Positions 1 through 9,390 of a DNA stretch of 64,000 nt are shown piece after piece (the stretch's first letter is position 1; the number at the start of each line of letters is the position of its first letter). Source of the DNA: Cohnella herbarum (GTDB taxonomy: Bacteria > Bacillota > Bacilli > Paenibacillales > Paenibacillaceae); the NCBI RefSeq assembly GCF_012849095.1, contig NZ_CP051680.1, positions 6,320,001 through 6,384,000 on the forward strand, written 5' to 3'. The notes below the pieces were generated by a model that did no database searches, had not been told where the DNA came from, and saw only the letters and a list, made by a program, of their open reading frames with translations. Position numbers and translations under genes: made by a program.

Positions 1-1
1 G

Positions 2-280
2 CGGGATTCGGACAATCAAGATTATCTTGACCTCCTTGCGGTAACGGATTTGCTCGTCGATGGCCCGTTTAAGAGAGAGTTGCTGGATACGAGCCGTCCG
101 TGGGTAGGTTCATCCAATCAGCGATATCATTTTCTCACGGATCGATATACTTCACTCAGAGAACGCTTTGCGGACATTCCGAACCGCCTTGAGGTGCGAT
201 TTGCCCCGGACGGCCGGGTGACGGTTAACGGTTTAGCGGAGGTAAGCGATCTGGAGGCGTTGTTCGAGGATCTGTTGTAA
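2..280 (+). CDS. nrdG: Anaerobic ribonucleotide reductase activating protein (NrdG-like), C-terminal part
   Basis: The reading frame is open from the window edge to a TAA, so only the last 92 residues are present. The stretch LLVDGPFKRELLD followed by RPWVGSSNQRYHFL matches the C-terminal signature of NrdG, the radical-SAM activase that installs the glycyl radical on the class III (anaerobic) ribonucleotide reductase (E. coli has LVDGKF...WRGSSNQ). The CxxxCxxC iron-sulfur motif of the family lies upstream of the window and cannot be checked. Another small 4Fe-4S activase of the same superfamily is possible. No terminator is evident right after the stop. Confidence 0.72.
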   Translation, partial: RDSDNQDYLDLLAVTDLLVDGPFKRELLDTSRPWVGSSNQRYHFLTDRYTSLRERFADIPNRLEVRFAPDGRVTVNGLAEVSDLEALFEDLL

Positions 281-346
281 TACGAATTTGTGGAATTACC
301 TTGGCGTGCCGGGCCTCCGGTAAATCAAGGTTTTTTCTATAACAAC

Positions 347-533
347 ATCTAAGTGTAAAAATGACATCTAGATAGGGTGGGGTTTTCTATAAATAAATCT
401 AATTGCAGAAGTTACATCTATTTCGGGTAGTTTGATCGACCATGAAAGATTATCCGCAATCTAATTGCACATTTTACACTTAGACTAGAAAACTGCCCTG
501 TTTCGGGCGAAATAAGTGTACTTTTTACACGTA
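347..533. repeat. Cluster of four 23-bp quasi-palindromic repeats
   Basis: The 412-bp gap between the nrdG-like gene and the next start (281-692) holds four related copies at about 348-370, 398-420, 460-482 and 511-533. Each follows a pattern close to TCTAAxTG(T/C)A-N5-TACAxxTA, is roughly self-complementary (the last contains GTGTA-CTTTT-TACAC), and is spaced 50-62 bp from its neighbour. Short GC-rich pieces such as TTTCGGG sit between copies. They look like an intergenic repeat family; no function is claimed. Confidence 0.7.
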
Positions 534-619
534 GTTTCTATTTAGAGGATTTGAGCAGAAATACCTCCATCTCCCGCGCTTGTTTAACATAATCCATCGA
601 GCTCCTTCAAAATCGTCCA

Positions 620-649
620 TTGAAAGCGGTTACTTCCTGCTAGTATGAT
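620..649 (+). promoter_or_regulatory. Sigma-A promoter with overlapping CcpA (cre) site
   Basis: TTGAAA at 620-625 and TATGAT at 644-649 are 18 bp apart and look like a vegetative promoter. A cre-like box, TGAAAGCGGTTACT at 621-634, matches the consensus TGAAANCGNTTNCA at all but the last base and covers the -35 element, so CcpA would block RNA polymerase. Transcription would start near 656, which places the ATG at 645 outside the transcript and supports the start at 693. Confidence 0.6.
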
Positions 650-692
650 GAGGTTTGTATTCTTTCAAATTCATCGTCTGGGAGGTTTACTA

Positions 693-3407
693 ATGTTGCA
701 TAAACACGCTAAATTTTTGCTCGCAATGGCTATTCTATTGGTCGTAAGCAGTATGCCGTCCGTTTTTAACGGGGTCGGACACGCGGCAGTTCAGGCAGAA
801 TTTTATGTGTCGCCTATTGGCAATGACAGTAACCCGGGAAGCAGCAGTCAGCCGTTCGCAACGATACAGAAGGCGCGGGATACCGTTAGATCAATCAACG
901 GCAATATGACGGGAGATATCGTCGTGTATTTGAGCGGCGGTACTTATACGCAATCGAGTACGATCCAATTCGAGGAGAACGCGACTGTTCGCGATTCGGG
1001 AACGAACGGGTTCAATGTTGTTTACCGGGCATTGCCGGGAGAATCCCCGGTCATAAGCGGCGGTGTTGCGGTCTCCAACTGGTCGGTTCACGATGCCGCC
1101 AAAAATATCTACAAAGCTTTCGTAGGAGTCGGCGTAAAAACGAGGCAGTTATACGTAGACGGCGAGAGAGCCACGCGAGCCCGCGGAGACCAGGATCCTG
1201 CCGGATTCAAGAAAGTCGCGAACGGATTTACCGCCCCATCCTCCGGTTTATATGCGAATATGTCCAGTTGGGGCAATGCAAGCCAAATCGAAATCGTCAC
1301 CTTGAAAGCCCACCCGTGGCAGATGACTCGTTGCGGGGTAGCCTCGATCTCGGTCGCCAACTTGACGATGAAGCAAAACTGTTGGTCCAACGCCCAGCTA
1401 TTCGACGGGATTTCGTGGATCGAGAATGCCTATGAGCTCTTGGACGCCCAAGGCGAATGGTACTTAAACGAAACGACGGGATACCTATATTACATCCCTA
1501 CTCCAACGCAAAATATCATGACCGCCCAGGTCGTCTTGCCAACGCTGGAGAAATTAATGAGCGTCAAGGGAACGATCGGTACGCCGATCCGTAATCTTCG
1601 GTTCGAGGGATTGACCTTCGCTTACGGGACTTGGCTGAGGCCTAGCGGCAACGACGGTTATGCGGATGCCCAAGGCGGGTTTACTTTCGTAGGAGCCCCG
1701 TCCCTATCGAATATCAATAAATTCACCAAAAACCCGGGCAACGTCGAGCTCGCCTACGCACATTCTATTCAGTTCATCGGCAATACCTTTAAGCATCTTG
1801 GAGCCGCGGCTCTCGACATCGGTCTTGGGAGCCAGGGTAACAATATTCTAGGCAACCGGTTCATGGACATCTCCGCGGGAGGCATTACGGTTGGAGACGT
1901 TTCTCCGGACGGTCACCATCCGAGCGACGTAAGAATGCAGCTTAAGAACACGACGATTAGAAACAACTTTATCACGAACGTTGGCATAGAGTTTTACGAT
2001 GCCGTCGGAATTTGTTTGTTTTATACGATTAACACGGTCGTCGATCATAACGAAATCAGCAATACGCCATGGTCGGGCTTCTCATCGGGAGCCGTAGGGT
2101 ATAACGTCGAACCCGGCGGAGCCTACAACTATACGACATACCCTTATACGGATAATTTGCAGGTGACGAACAACAAAATTTATAATGTCATGCTGTACAT
2201 GAAAGACGGAGGCGGGATTTATACTTCCGGCAGACATACGAATTCTTTGATCGCGAACAATTACGTCTACAATCAGGCCCATGATCAAGGAGCGATCTAC
2301 CTGGACGACGGAACCGCGTTCGTCGAAGTTCGCAACAACGTCGTACGTACCGCCCCGTTCTGGGTTTTCCTGTGGAACACGACGATTCATGACAACAATA
2401 TTCACGACAACTTTACCGATACGGCAACCTTTCGGAACGACGGTCTGAACAATTCGATCACGAACACAACGGTTATTCCGCATTCGAATTGGCCGCAACA
2501 AGCTTTGGATATTATGCAGACGGCAGGTTTGGAGGACTCGTATTCCGGGATCCGGACGGACAGCTCCAGATCGATCAACGAAGACGTTTGGAATACGGCA
2601 ACGAGCGGCACCTGGAATAGTAACGGAAGCAGACCGGGCGACCTGTTCGGTAACGTGAAGTATACGACGGTCAACGAAAGCGCCTTGGAATATACTTTCG
2701 TCGGTACGGGAATCGGTTATATTACGGAAAATAACATCGATATGGGCAACGTCGACGTATATATCGACGGAGTCTATCAGCAGACGGTGAATTGTTACGC
2801 GCCGACCAAGTCCACGCAGAAATTAATGTTCAGCGTTACGAATCTGACTCATGGCAAACATACGATCAAGCTTGTAAAAAAAGACGGCACGTACATGCTG
2901 GTCGACGGGTTCAAAGTTTACTCGAACAACGACCTGTCTCCCATGGCGCCCGCGGTTCCGTCCAACTTGGTCTTGGGGAAAGTCCCTGCATCATCCGTAC
3001 CTTTCTATAATCTTCCCGTTATCTCCGACGGCGTGACATCGAATACGAACAATTATACGGACAGCAGCCCGCATTCGGGCTTGCAATGGGTTCAATTCGA
3101 CTTGGGGAGCAGCTTTAATTTATCCCAAGTACGTCTGTGGCACTTCTACGGAGATGCGAGAACGTATCGCGACGTAATCGTCCAACTCAGCACCACGCCG
3201 GATTTCAGCAGCGGAGTCGTTACCGTGTTCAACAACGACTCGGATAATAGCGCCGGACAAGGCGTCGGAACCGATGCGGAGTATGTCGAGACGGCAAGCG
3301 GCAAAGTGATTCCATTCGCTTCCGCGAACGCCAGATATGTGAGGTTGTGGTCTAACGGCAATAGCGTTAACGCGCACAATCATTACGTGGAAGTCGAAAT
3401 ATTGTAG
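693..3407 (+). CDS. Secreted right-handed beta-helix protein with C-terminal discoidin-like domain
   Basis: This is a 904-residue exported protein. I chose the ATG at 693 because GGAGGT lies 6 bp before it and because it begins a classic signal peptide (MLHKHAKFLLAMAILLVV... ending near residue 31-34). After cleavage comes the motif FYVSPIGNDSNPGSSSQPFATI-KARDTVR, typical of parallel beta-helix polysaccharide-active proteins (the GH110/GH120/pectate-lyase fold group). Repeated N/I-rich rungs run to about residue 700. The last ~125 residues (QWVQFDLGSSFNLSQVRLWHF ... ARYVRLWS) resemble an F5/8 type C sugar-binding domain. It probably cleaves or binds a plant polysaccharide; the exact enzyme class cannot be read. 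It stands alone between its own promoter and a shared terminator. Confidence 0.8.
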   Translation: MLHKHAKFLLAMAILLVVSSMPSVFNGVGHAAVQAEFYVSPIGNDSNPGSSSQPFATIQKARDTVRSINGNMTGDIVVYLSGGTYTQSSTIQFEENATVRDSGTNGFNVVYRALPGESPVISGGVAVSNWSVHDAAKNIYKAFVGVGVKTRQLYVDGERATRARGDQDPAGFKKVANGFTAPSSGLYANMSSWGNASQIEIVTLKAHPWQMTRCGVASISVANLTMKQNCWSNAQLFDGISWIENAYELLDAQGEWYLNETTGYLYYIPTPTQNIMTAQVVLPTLEKLMSVKGTIGTPIRNLRFEGLTFAYGTWLRPSGNDGYADAQGGFTFVGAPSLSNINKFTKNPGNVELAYAHSIQFIGNTFKHLGAAALDIGLGSQGNNILGNRFMDISAGGITVGDVSPDGHHPSDVRMQLKNTTIRNNFITNVGIEFYDAVGICLFYTINTVVDHNEISNTPWSGFSSGAVGYNVEPGGAYNYTTYPYTDNLQVTNNKIYNVMLYMKDGGGIYTSGRHTNSLIANNYVYNQAHDQGAIYLDDGTAFVEVRNNVVRTAPFWVFLWNTTIHDNNIHDNFTDTATFRNDGLNNSITNTTVIPHSNWPQQALDIMQTAGLEDSYSGIRTDSSRSINEDVWNTATSGTWNSNGSRPGDLFGNVKYTTVNESALEYTFVGTGIGYITENNIDMGNVDVYIDGVYQQTVNCYAPTKSTQKLMFSVTNLTHGKHTIKLVKKDGTYMLVDGFKVYSNNDLSPMAPAVPSNLVLGKVPASSVPFYNLPVISDGVTSNTNNYTDSSPHSGLQWVQFDLGSSFNLSQVRLWHFYGDARTYRDVIVQLSTTPDFSSGVVTVFNNDSDNSAGQGVGTDAEYVETASGKVIPFASANARYVRLWSNGNSVNAHNHYVEVEIL

Positions 3408-3430
3408 GAAAAACGATACGGGAAATAAAC

Positions 3431-3462
3431 AAAGGATGTCGGCTGGCTTGCCGACATCCTTT
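3431..3462. terminator. Bidirectional terminator
   Basis: A perfect 13-bp inverted repeat (AAAGGATGTCGGC / its complement) with a 6-nt loop lies between the convergent beta-helix gene and yesN-like gene. A/T runs at the stem ends suit both directions. Confidence 0.85.
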
Positions 3463-3481
3463 GTCGCGCACGGGTGATTTA

Positions 3482-5044
3482 TCACATCTGAAGATGCAAG
3501 GATTCGATATACTCGCTAGGGTATTTGCCGGTTTCCTTCTTGAAGATGCGACTGAAATATTGCGGATCGGAGTATCCGACGATCTCCGCGATGTTCCATA
3601 CTTTCAGATCAGGGCTTGAGCGCATGAGTTCTTTTGCCTTATCGATTCTTAGGTTGATTAAATATTTACCCGGCGAACAGCCCTTTTGTTGATTGAACAA
3701 TTTACTGATATAAGAGGGGACGAGCCCGAATTTCTCGGCAAGCGTCTGGTGGTTGATAGGCTCCGTGTAGTTGGCTTCGATAAATTCCGTAATCTCTTCT
3801 ACGAGCAGCTTGCTGGGCCGTTCTTCGCGATTTTTCTGCTTCTGGATATGGAATACGAGTTCGATGATGCAATATAAATATCGCAATAGCTGGTCATAGT
3901 CGCTAACGGTATATACCGCTTGCTCGATATCCGACTCCAGATAGTCCGCCGTATAGCTTTCATTCGCGTTCCGGTGCTTCTGACAGATGGCCACGATCTG
4001 TTTCAGCATTTTTTCCGTTTCCGATTGCGTGGGGTGAACCGATTTCCAGCGCTCGACGATTTGCCCGATAACCAGTTTGAACAATTGGAGATTGCCCTGC
4101 TCCATGGCTACGTTCAGCTTTCTCTCCGTCGAGGAATCCAAGCCCGGATAAGGTTCGGGCGGTAGCGATTGCAGTTCGGAAACCTGTAACGTTTGCGGAT
4201 AACCGATCCGGATTTGTTTAGCCATCGTCGCTCGTATCCGTTTACCCATCATTTCTATATCGCGGATATGGTCGATAACGGGACTTACGACTGTCGTAAT
4301 GGGCAACTTCTTCGAAGCTAATAACCGCGTAAGCCCGGATACGAAGAGGGCTAAGTCGGAGGCGAAGCGATCGCCTACGCCGCCGGCTAACACGATAAAT
4401 TTCTCCGCTTCTGATTTTCCGTCCAGTACCCAAGCCCGGTTATCCTCGTTTACCCATAGATCGCCGCAAGCTTTTTCCAGGTCCAATTCGAACCAAGAAT
4501 TGTGCCGCAAACTATCGTCAACGGTGGAATGCGAAGGAAAAGAGCCGGAGCAAAGCAGCAAAACCGCAAACGAACGATTGTTAAGAGAGATAAGGGACGG
4601 CAGCGGTTCAGACGCTGGATGCTGAAGGAGTAAAGTTCCTAAATACTTCAGCTCCTTGCGCTTCTGCGAGCGCTCGTGCTTGATGAATAGTTGGTCCAGC
4701 AAATCGCTTAAATCTTTTCTGGAGATCGGCTTGAGAAGATATTCGTTCACTCCTAAAGACAGAGCTTTCCTCGCATACTCGAACTCCTGATAACCGCTAA
4801 TGATGATCGGCTCGATATCCAGCCCTTGTTTTTTGACGTGGGCTAACAGATCAAGACCGTCCAGCATCGGCATATTAATATCCGTAAACAGAATATCCGG
4901 TGCCGCTGTAGGAAGAAGCTTGATCGCTTCTTCCCCGTTATAAGCGGTTGCGACGACTTCGAATCGAGGATGGAGGGATTCGATCATTCGTTTGATGCTG
5001 CGCAAGATGTGCGGTTCGTCTTCAACGACCATAACCCGTATCAT
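3482..5044 (-). CDS. YesN-type response regulator with AraC DNA-binding domain
   Basis: 520 residues. The receiver domain (1-120) has the acidic pair E8-D9-E10, phospho-acceptor D55 (LFTDINMP) and the KP near 106. A divergent middle region follows. The last ~100 residues form a double helix-turn-helix AraC module (HQTLAEKFGLVPSYISKLF ... WNIAEIVGYSDPQYFSRIFKKETG). It overlaps the upstream kinase gene by 23 bp on the same strand, so the pair is cotranscribed and translationally coupled. The divergent sugar-binding protein gene at 7036 and its permeases are the likely target. Confidence 0.93.
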   Translation of the reverse strand: MIRVMVVEDEPHILRSIKRMIESLHPRFEVVATAYNGEEAIKLLPTAAPDILFTDINMPMLDGLDLLAHVKKQGLDIEPIIISGYQEFEYARKALSLGVNEYLLKPISRKDLSDLLDQLFIKHERSQKRKELKYLGTLLLQHPASEPLPSLISLNNRSFAVLLLCSGSFPSHSTVDDSLRHNSWFELDLEKACGDLWVNEDNRAWVLDGKSEAEKFIVLAGGVGDRFASDLALFVSGLTRLLASKKLPITTVVSPVIDHIRDIEMMGKRIRATMAKQIRIGYPQTLQVSELQSLPPEPYPGLDSSTERKLNVAMEQGNLQLFKLVIGQIVERWKSVHPTQSETEKMLKQIVAICQKHRNANESYTADYLESDIEQAVYTVSDYDQLLRYLYCIIELVFHIQKQKNREERPSKLLVEEITEFIEANYTEPINHQTLAEKFGLVPSYISKLFNQQKGCSPGKYLINLRIDKAKELMRSSPDLKVWNIAEIVGYSDPQYFSRIFKKETGKYPSEYIESLHLQM

Positions 5045-6842
5045 TGGTCATGTCTCCTCCGATCGTAATTTTGGTGCCGCTAGGCGAGTTAGGTTCAACT
5101 TGAAATATCATCCGATGGCCGAATTGCATATACAGGCGGACAACGGTATTGTATAGCCCTAACCCTCCTAATTTAAGCTGGTTGATCTCGACGGCATTGC
5201 CGTCCTCCAAGCGCCGCCATTTCGCCATGATCGAGTCCAATTGGATGGAGTCGAATCCCGTGCCGTTATCGCCGACCGTAATGTACCAGCGATTGCCGTT
5301 CACTCCGGCCGTCACCTCGATGCGCCATGGCGGTTGCGTTTGTTTAAAGCCATGCTGGAAGCAATTCTCGATCAGAGGTTGTAAGATGAGCTTAGGGATG
5401 GGGATGTCCAACCCGCTCTCATCCGCGGCCATCTCGTATACGAATTGATGCTCATATCTTTCTTTCATCAGTTCGAGGTAGTCTTGAGCATGTTTCCATT
5501 CTTGCCGAATCGTTACGTCCCTATCATCGAAAGAGGTCGTATATCTAAGCATATTGGACAATTTATGGCACATCTCCATCACTTTGTACACGCCGGCTTC
5601 ATCGCCGACCGCGCTAATGACGGACAGCGTATTATACAGAAAATGAGGATTCATCTGCGACTGCAATGCTTTCTGCTGCGCTTTGAATTCCTGTGCCTGC
5701 GATTGAATGACGAGATCCATTGAATTTTTGAGCCGATCGAACATCTGTCCGAACGCTTTATTAAGCAGATGGATGTCGTTCTGATTATGATCGTTGCGAA
5801 TATCGATGGACAAGTTGCTCATATTGACTTTTCTCAACGATCGCGTGAGCTGTTTCAGCGGTTTGGTCAGTCTTCGGGTAATGAAGAAGATGAGCGCCAT
5901 CGTGACCGACAGCACGGCTATGCTGGAGATCAACAACGTTTGCCTAAGCGTTCGAAGAGGCGCGAACAACGTGCGTTCATCCTGAACAAGCGCCAACGTC
6001 CACCCGGAAAAAGCGGAGCGGTGGAAGCTTGCCAATTCGTATCGATCGTGAACGGGATTGTAGAAGTGTCTGAGATTGCCGGATGCGAGATTCATCTCTT
6101 GTTGATAGATTCGAGACAGTCTTTCGTCCGGATCTCCCAATAGCGTTCCTTCCCGGGACAATAAGTAGACTTGTACATCCGGCGTCTTGTCGAGCTGCAA
6201 GAGTGCTTGCAGCTTGCTGTAGGGCTGTTGGACTTCGACGAATCCGTTCGTCTCGAAGTAAACGATGTCCCGGATGCCGCGAACGACCGAAATTACGCGT
6301 TCCTCCGACTCGGACCAATAATCGGAATGGGGCGGAATAACGATCGGGCCGCTCTTCTCTATAGAGTCCGCATACCATTGTTGAAATTCGCCGGAGGCTA
6401 ACCGTTGAACGATGGACGAAGGGTTGTCCATTTTGCTTCCGAATTCGACATAGTCTTCCTTATCGTTGAACAGGCTCATTCTCATGACGGACATTTGCGG
6501 TCCGTTAATAGAGGCGAGTAAATCCTTGACCTCCCGTTCCTTGATCAAGTGATTCAGAAAATAGTTGCCGGTTACCGGATCGGATTTCGCGCGTTTAACG
6601 AAAACGTCTTGAGTAACCGGATTCGTTGCGATCTGTAACGCCAATCCGTCCATTCCCTTCAACAAACTATCGACCTGATCGGACGTTTTGAGCGTCAATT
6701 GCTCCATATTTTCGACCGCGCGTTGTTCGAACGTCTTGCTGAAATAATCGTTCAAGAGGGAAAAGGCCAGGACGACGATCCCTAATATAATGCAGGAGTA
6801 CAGCGCGAATAATTGAGTCTGCAGATGAAAATGCTTGAACAT
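5022..6842 (-). CDS. YesM-type sensor histidine kinase
   Basis: 606 residues from the ATG at 6842, preferred over the upstream ATG at 6860 because AAAGGAGG precedes it by a normal distance. A membrane helix at about 8-30, a ~260-residue extracellular sensor region, a second helix (LLISSIAVLSVTMALIFF) and a HAMP linker come first. The His_kinase motif QMNPHFLYNTLSV carries the phosphorylated histidine, and the ATPase domain ends with DNGTGF and GGLGLYNTVVRL. It partners the response regulator it overlaps and is divergent from the sugar-importer genes, so it probably senses the imported glycan outside the cell. Confidence 0.93.
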   Translation of the reverse strand: MFKHFHLQTQLFALYSCIILGIVVLAFSLLNDYFSKTFEQRAVENMEQLTLKTSDQVDSLLKGMDGLALQIATNPVTQDVFVKRAKSDPVTGNYFLNHLIKEREVKDLLASINGPQMSVMRMSLFNDKEDYVEFGSKMDNPSSIVQRLASGEFQQWYADSIEKSGPIVIPPHSDYWSESEERVISVVRGIRDIVYFETNGFVEVQQPYSKLQALLQLDKTPDVQVYLLSREGTLLGDPDERLSRIYQQEMNLASGNLRHFYNPVHDRYELASFHRSAFSGWTLALVQDERTLFAPLRTLRQTLLISSIAVLSVTMALIFFITRRLTKPLKQLTRSLRKVNMSNLSIDIRNDHNQNDIHLLNKAFGQMFDRLKNSMDLVIQSQAQEFKAQQKALQSQMNPHFLYNTLSVISAVGDEAGVYKVMEMCHKLSNMLRYTTSFDDRDVTIRQEWKHAQDYLELMKERYEHQFVYEMAADESGLDIPIPKLILQPLIENCFQHGFKQTQPPWRIEVTAGVNGNRWYITVGDNGTGFDSIQLDSIMAKWRRLEDGNAVEINQLKLGGLGLYNTVVRLYMQFGHRMIFQVEPNSPSGTKITIGGDMTNDTGYGR

Positions 6843-7035
6843 TCGACTCCTCCTTTGCATGCTGAATCACAGTCTATCATACCGATTCGCTCTCGCACAG
6901 AGCGTGCAATGCGGAAACGGGCTTATTTAAAATTAATCCATAAACGCATTTTCAAATTGTCCATGGATCGCCTATTCGACATCTTCTATCATGAAGTCGA
7001 GAGGATTGAAACACATAAAGGGAGGTCAACAAAGA

Positions 7036-8400
7036 ATGAAAAGCAAAATGCTATTATCCGTGTTAGCCGCTTCGATGGTTTTGTTAACCGCTTGCGGATC
7101 GAATTCTAACGAACCGGCAAACTCGCCGGCTAGCTCTTCAACAGGTTCGCCGGCAACGAGCGAAGCAAGCCAACCGCCGGAAGAGAAGAAAGCGGTTACC
7201 GTCTCCATGATGACGGCCCAAGGAAAGTATAAGGAACAGTACAAGTTATGGGTGGACAAGCTGAAAGCCGAGGAAAACATAACGCTGGATATTCAAGTCG
7301 TACCGGACGATCAATACGAGACGCTTATTAAAACGAAGATCGCCACGGACGAAGTGCCGGATATTTTCATGCATAACGCATCCGTCGGAGAATACCAAAT
7401 CGTGAAAGCCGATACCAAAATGGTCGACTTGAGCAACGAGCCATGGGTATCCCGCCTTGCTAATCCGGAGATCATCAAGTCCGCGGACGGCAAAATATAC
7501 GCCCTTCCTCAAGAATCGTCCAGCTTCTACGCGGCTCTCTACTATAACAAGAAAGTGTTCGCGGACCTAGGTCTGCAAGAGCCCGCAACGTATGCCGATT
7601 TCCTCAATATTCTTGAGACGGTCAAAACAAAAGGAAACGGCATCACGCCGATTTTCATGTCCAACAAGGATACGTGGACAACGCAGATTTTCGTCACGGC
7701 CGCATTCCCGCAAGCTCTTGCCGAGAAGGGCCAAGAAACATGGGGCAACTTGTTAACGAACAAGGTCAAGTGGGCCGATATCCCCGAATTCAAACAAGCG
7801 CTTACGGATTATCAAGACCTGTTCCGCAAGGGTTACGTGAACAAGGATCACGTAACGGCAACGTTCGATAACGCCAAAGAAGCTCTCGCGTCCGGCAAAG
7901 CAGCGATGATGCTAAACGGCGAGTGGACCGTCGGAGATTTGCTCAGCAAAAACCAAATGAAGCCGGAAGACATCGGGGCGTTCCCGATTCCTTACATGGA
8001 CAAGCAGCTTATGGCGACGGGAGCCTACGTTCAAGGCTTCTTCATTCCGAAAGCAGCGAAGAACGTCGAAGACGCCAAGAGGGTATTGAACCTGATTTCC
8101 CAACCGGCTTACATGGATCTCGTATTCGCGGCGCATCCCGGATCTCCCGGATTTACCGACGTGAACGGCGGAGAAGTTCATCCTGCGGTTAAAGGTTTGT
8201 TCGATAACTACATCGCGACTAACAAATACGTTTCTCAACTGAATGACCCTATGGGCATCGCGGGTCCGATCTTCGGAGACTTGTGGAAGCTGTACGTAGA
8301 CATGGCGGTAGACGGCGGTAAAACGCCGGATGAAGTCGTAGCGGCATGGGACAAAATTTACACCGACTTTATGAAGCAGAAGGAACAGCCTGGATTCTAA
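7036..8400 (+). CDS. Sugar ABC transporter substrate-binding lipoprotein (family 1)
   Basis: 454 residues. GGGAGGT at about 7020-7026 places the start at ATG 7036. The N-terminus MKSKMLLSVLAASMVLLTAC is a lipoprotein signal with an LTAC lipobox, followed by a Ser/Pro/Ala-rich tether. The body has typical family-1 (MalE-like) features: TKIATDEVPDIFMHN, ALPQESSSFYAALYYNKKVFADLGL, and ASGKAAMMLNGEW. It delivers an oligosaccharide to the two permeases that follow. No ATPase gene is present; importers of this kind usually share an MsmX-like ATPase encoded elsewhere. Confidence 0.92.
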   Translation: MKSKMLLSVLAASMVLLTACGSNSNEPANSPASSSTGSPATSEASQPPEEKKAVTVSMMTAQGKYKEQYKLWVDKLKAEENITLDIQVVPDDQYETLIKTKIATDEVPDIFMHNASVGEYQIVKADTKMVDLSNEPWVSRLANPEIIKSADGKIYALPQESSSFYAALYYNKKVFADLGLQEPATYADFLNILETVKTKGNGITPIFMSNKDTWTTQIFVTAAFPQALAEKGQETWGNLLTNKVKWADIPEFKQALTDYQDLFRKGYVNKDHVTATFDNAKEALASGKAAMMLNGEWTVGDLLSKNQMKPEDIGAFPIPYMDKQLMATGAYVQGFFIPKAAKNVEDAKRVLNLISQPAYMDLVFAAHPGSPGFTDVNGGEVHPAVKGLFDNYIATNKYVSQLNDPMGIAGPIFGDLWKLYVDMAVDGGKTPDEVVAAWDKIYTDFMKQKEQPGF

Positions 8401-8413
8401 CAAAAAACGCAAG

Positions 8414-8444
8414 GAGAAGAGGTCCTTGATAAGGACCTCTTCTC
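8414..8444 (+). promoter_or_regulatory. Perfect 14-bp intercistronic hairpin
   Basis: GAGAAGAGGTCCTT and its exact complement flank a 3-nt loop, with no following T-run. It sits between the binding-protein and permease genes. Such hairpins typically protect the upstream mRNA end, giving more binding protein than permease. Partial termination is an alternative. Confidence 0.7.
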
Positions 8445-8505
8445 GAATACGGTAATCGAGAACGGCTAGAAGGTAACGACGCGGTAATGAAGGCGGTGTT
8501 AGAGC

Positions 8506-9390
8506 GTGAAAAGCAAAAAAGTCGATTTTTATCCGAAATCGTTTATTGTTCCTGCGATTGCAATCTACGGAGTGTTTTTTATTTTACCGACCCTTGTCGG
8601 ATTCGGTTTTTCGTTCACCAACTGGAACTCGGACAACTTAACGAATTGGTTTGCCATTAAATATAACGGGATCGATAATTTCAAGTATTTATTCGAAAAT
8701 GAAAACTTTAATCTGGCTTTATATAACACGGTATTTTTCGCGCTGGTCACGACGTTTCTCAAAACGGTGATCGGGCTTCTGCTCGCGCTGGGGCTAAATC
8801 AACCTCTGGCAACCAAAAGTTTGTTGCGCGGCGTATTTTACGTACCGAACATTATTAGTATTATCGTTATCGGCCTATTGTTCAGCTCCATCTTTAGTAT
8901 GACCGGGATGTTTAACCAGTTGCTGGAGTCCATCGGACTTTCGCGCCTTGCGGAGACGAACTGGCTAGGCGATCCGGATACCGCGTTCGGAACCGTAATC
9001 GCCATGGAAGTATGGAAAGCGTCGGGATTCAGCATGATCATTTTCCTTGCCGGACTGCAAGGTATCCCTAGAGAATTGTACGAAGCGGCGACGATCGACG
9101 GAGCGGACGGCTTGAAGAAATTCCGCAACATTACGCTGCCGATGCTTGCTCCCGCTTTTACTATAGCTATCACCATTGCATTGATCTCCGGCTTTAAAGT
9201 ATTCGATCAGGTTTATGTTCTGACTAACGGGCATTCCGATACGGAAGTCATCAATACGTTTATTTTCAGGGCATTCTCCGCCGAACAATACGGCCGGGCA
9301 AGCGCGATGAACATGATTCTCTTCCTGTGTATCGCCATCGTTAATCTCTTAGTCATTACGTTCCTTAGGAAGAAAGAGGTCGAGTTATGA
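8506..9390 (+). CDS. Sugar ABC transporter permease (MalF/UgpA type)
   Basis: 294 residues from a GTG start with a purine-rich site (AGGCGGTG) 8 bp upstream. Six hydrophobic segments are apparent, beginning with SFIVPAIAIYGVFFILPTLVG. The cytoplasmic EAA loop reads ELYEAATIDGADGLKKF and contacts the ATPase. The stop codon overlaps the next start (ATGA), so the two permeases are made together and form a heterodimer. Confidence 0.92.
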   Translation: MKSKKVDFYPKSFIVPAIAIYGVFFILPTLVGFGFSFTNWNSDNLTNWFAIKYNGIDNFKYLFENENFNLALYNTVFFALVTTFLKTVIGLLLALGLNQPLATKSLLRGVFYVPNIISIIVIGLLFSSIFSMTGMFNQLLESIGLSRLAETNWLGDPDTAFGTVIAMEVWKASGFSMIIFLAGLQGIPRELYEAATIDGADGLKKFRNITLPMLAPAFTIAITIALISGFKVFDQVYVLTNGHSDTEVINTFIFRAFSAEQYGRASAMNMILFLCIAIVNLLVITFLRKKEVEL

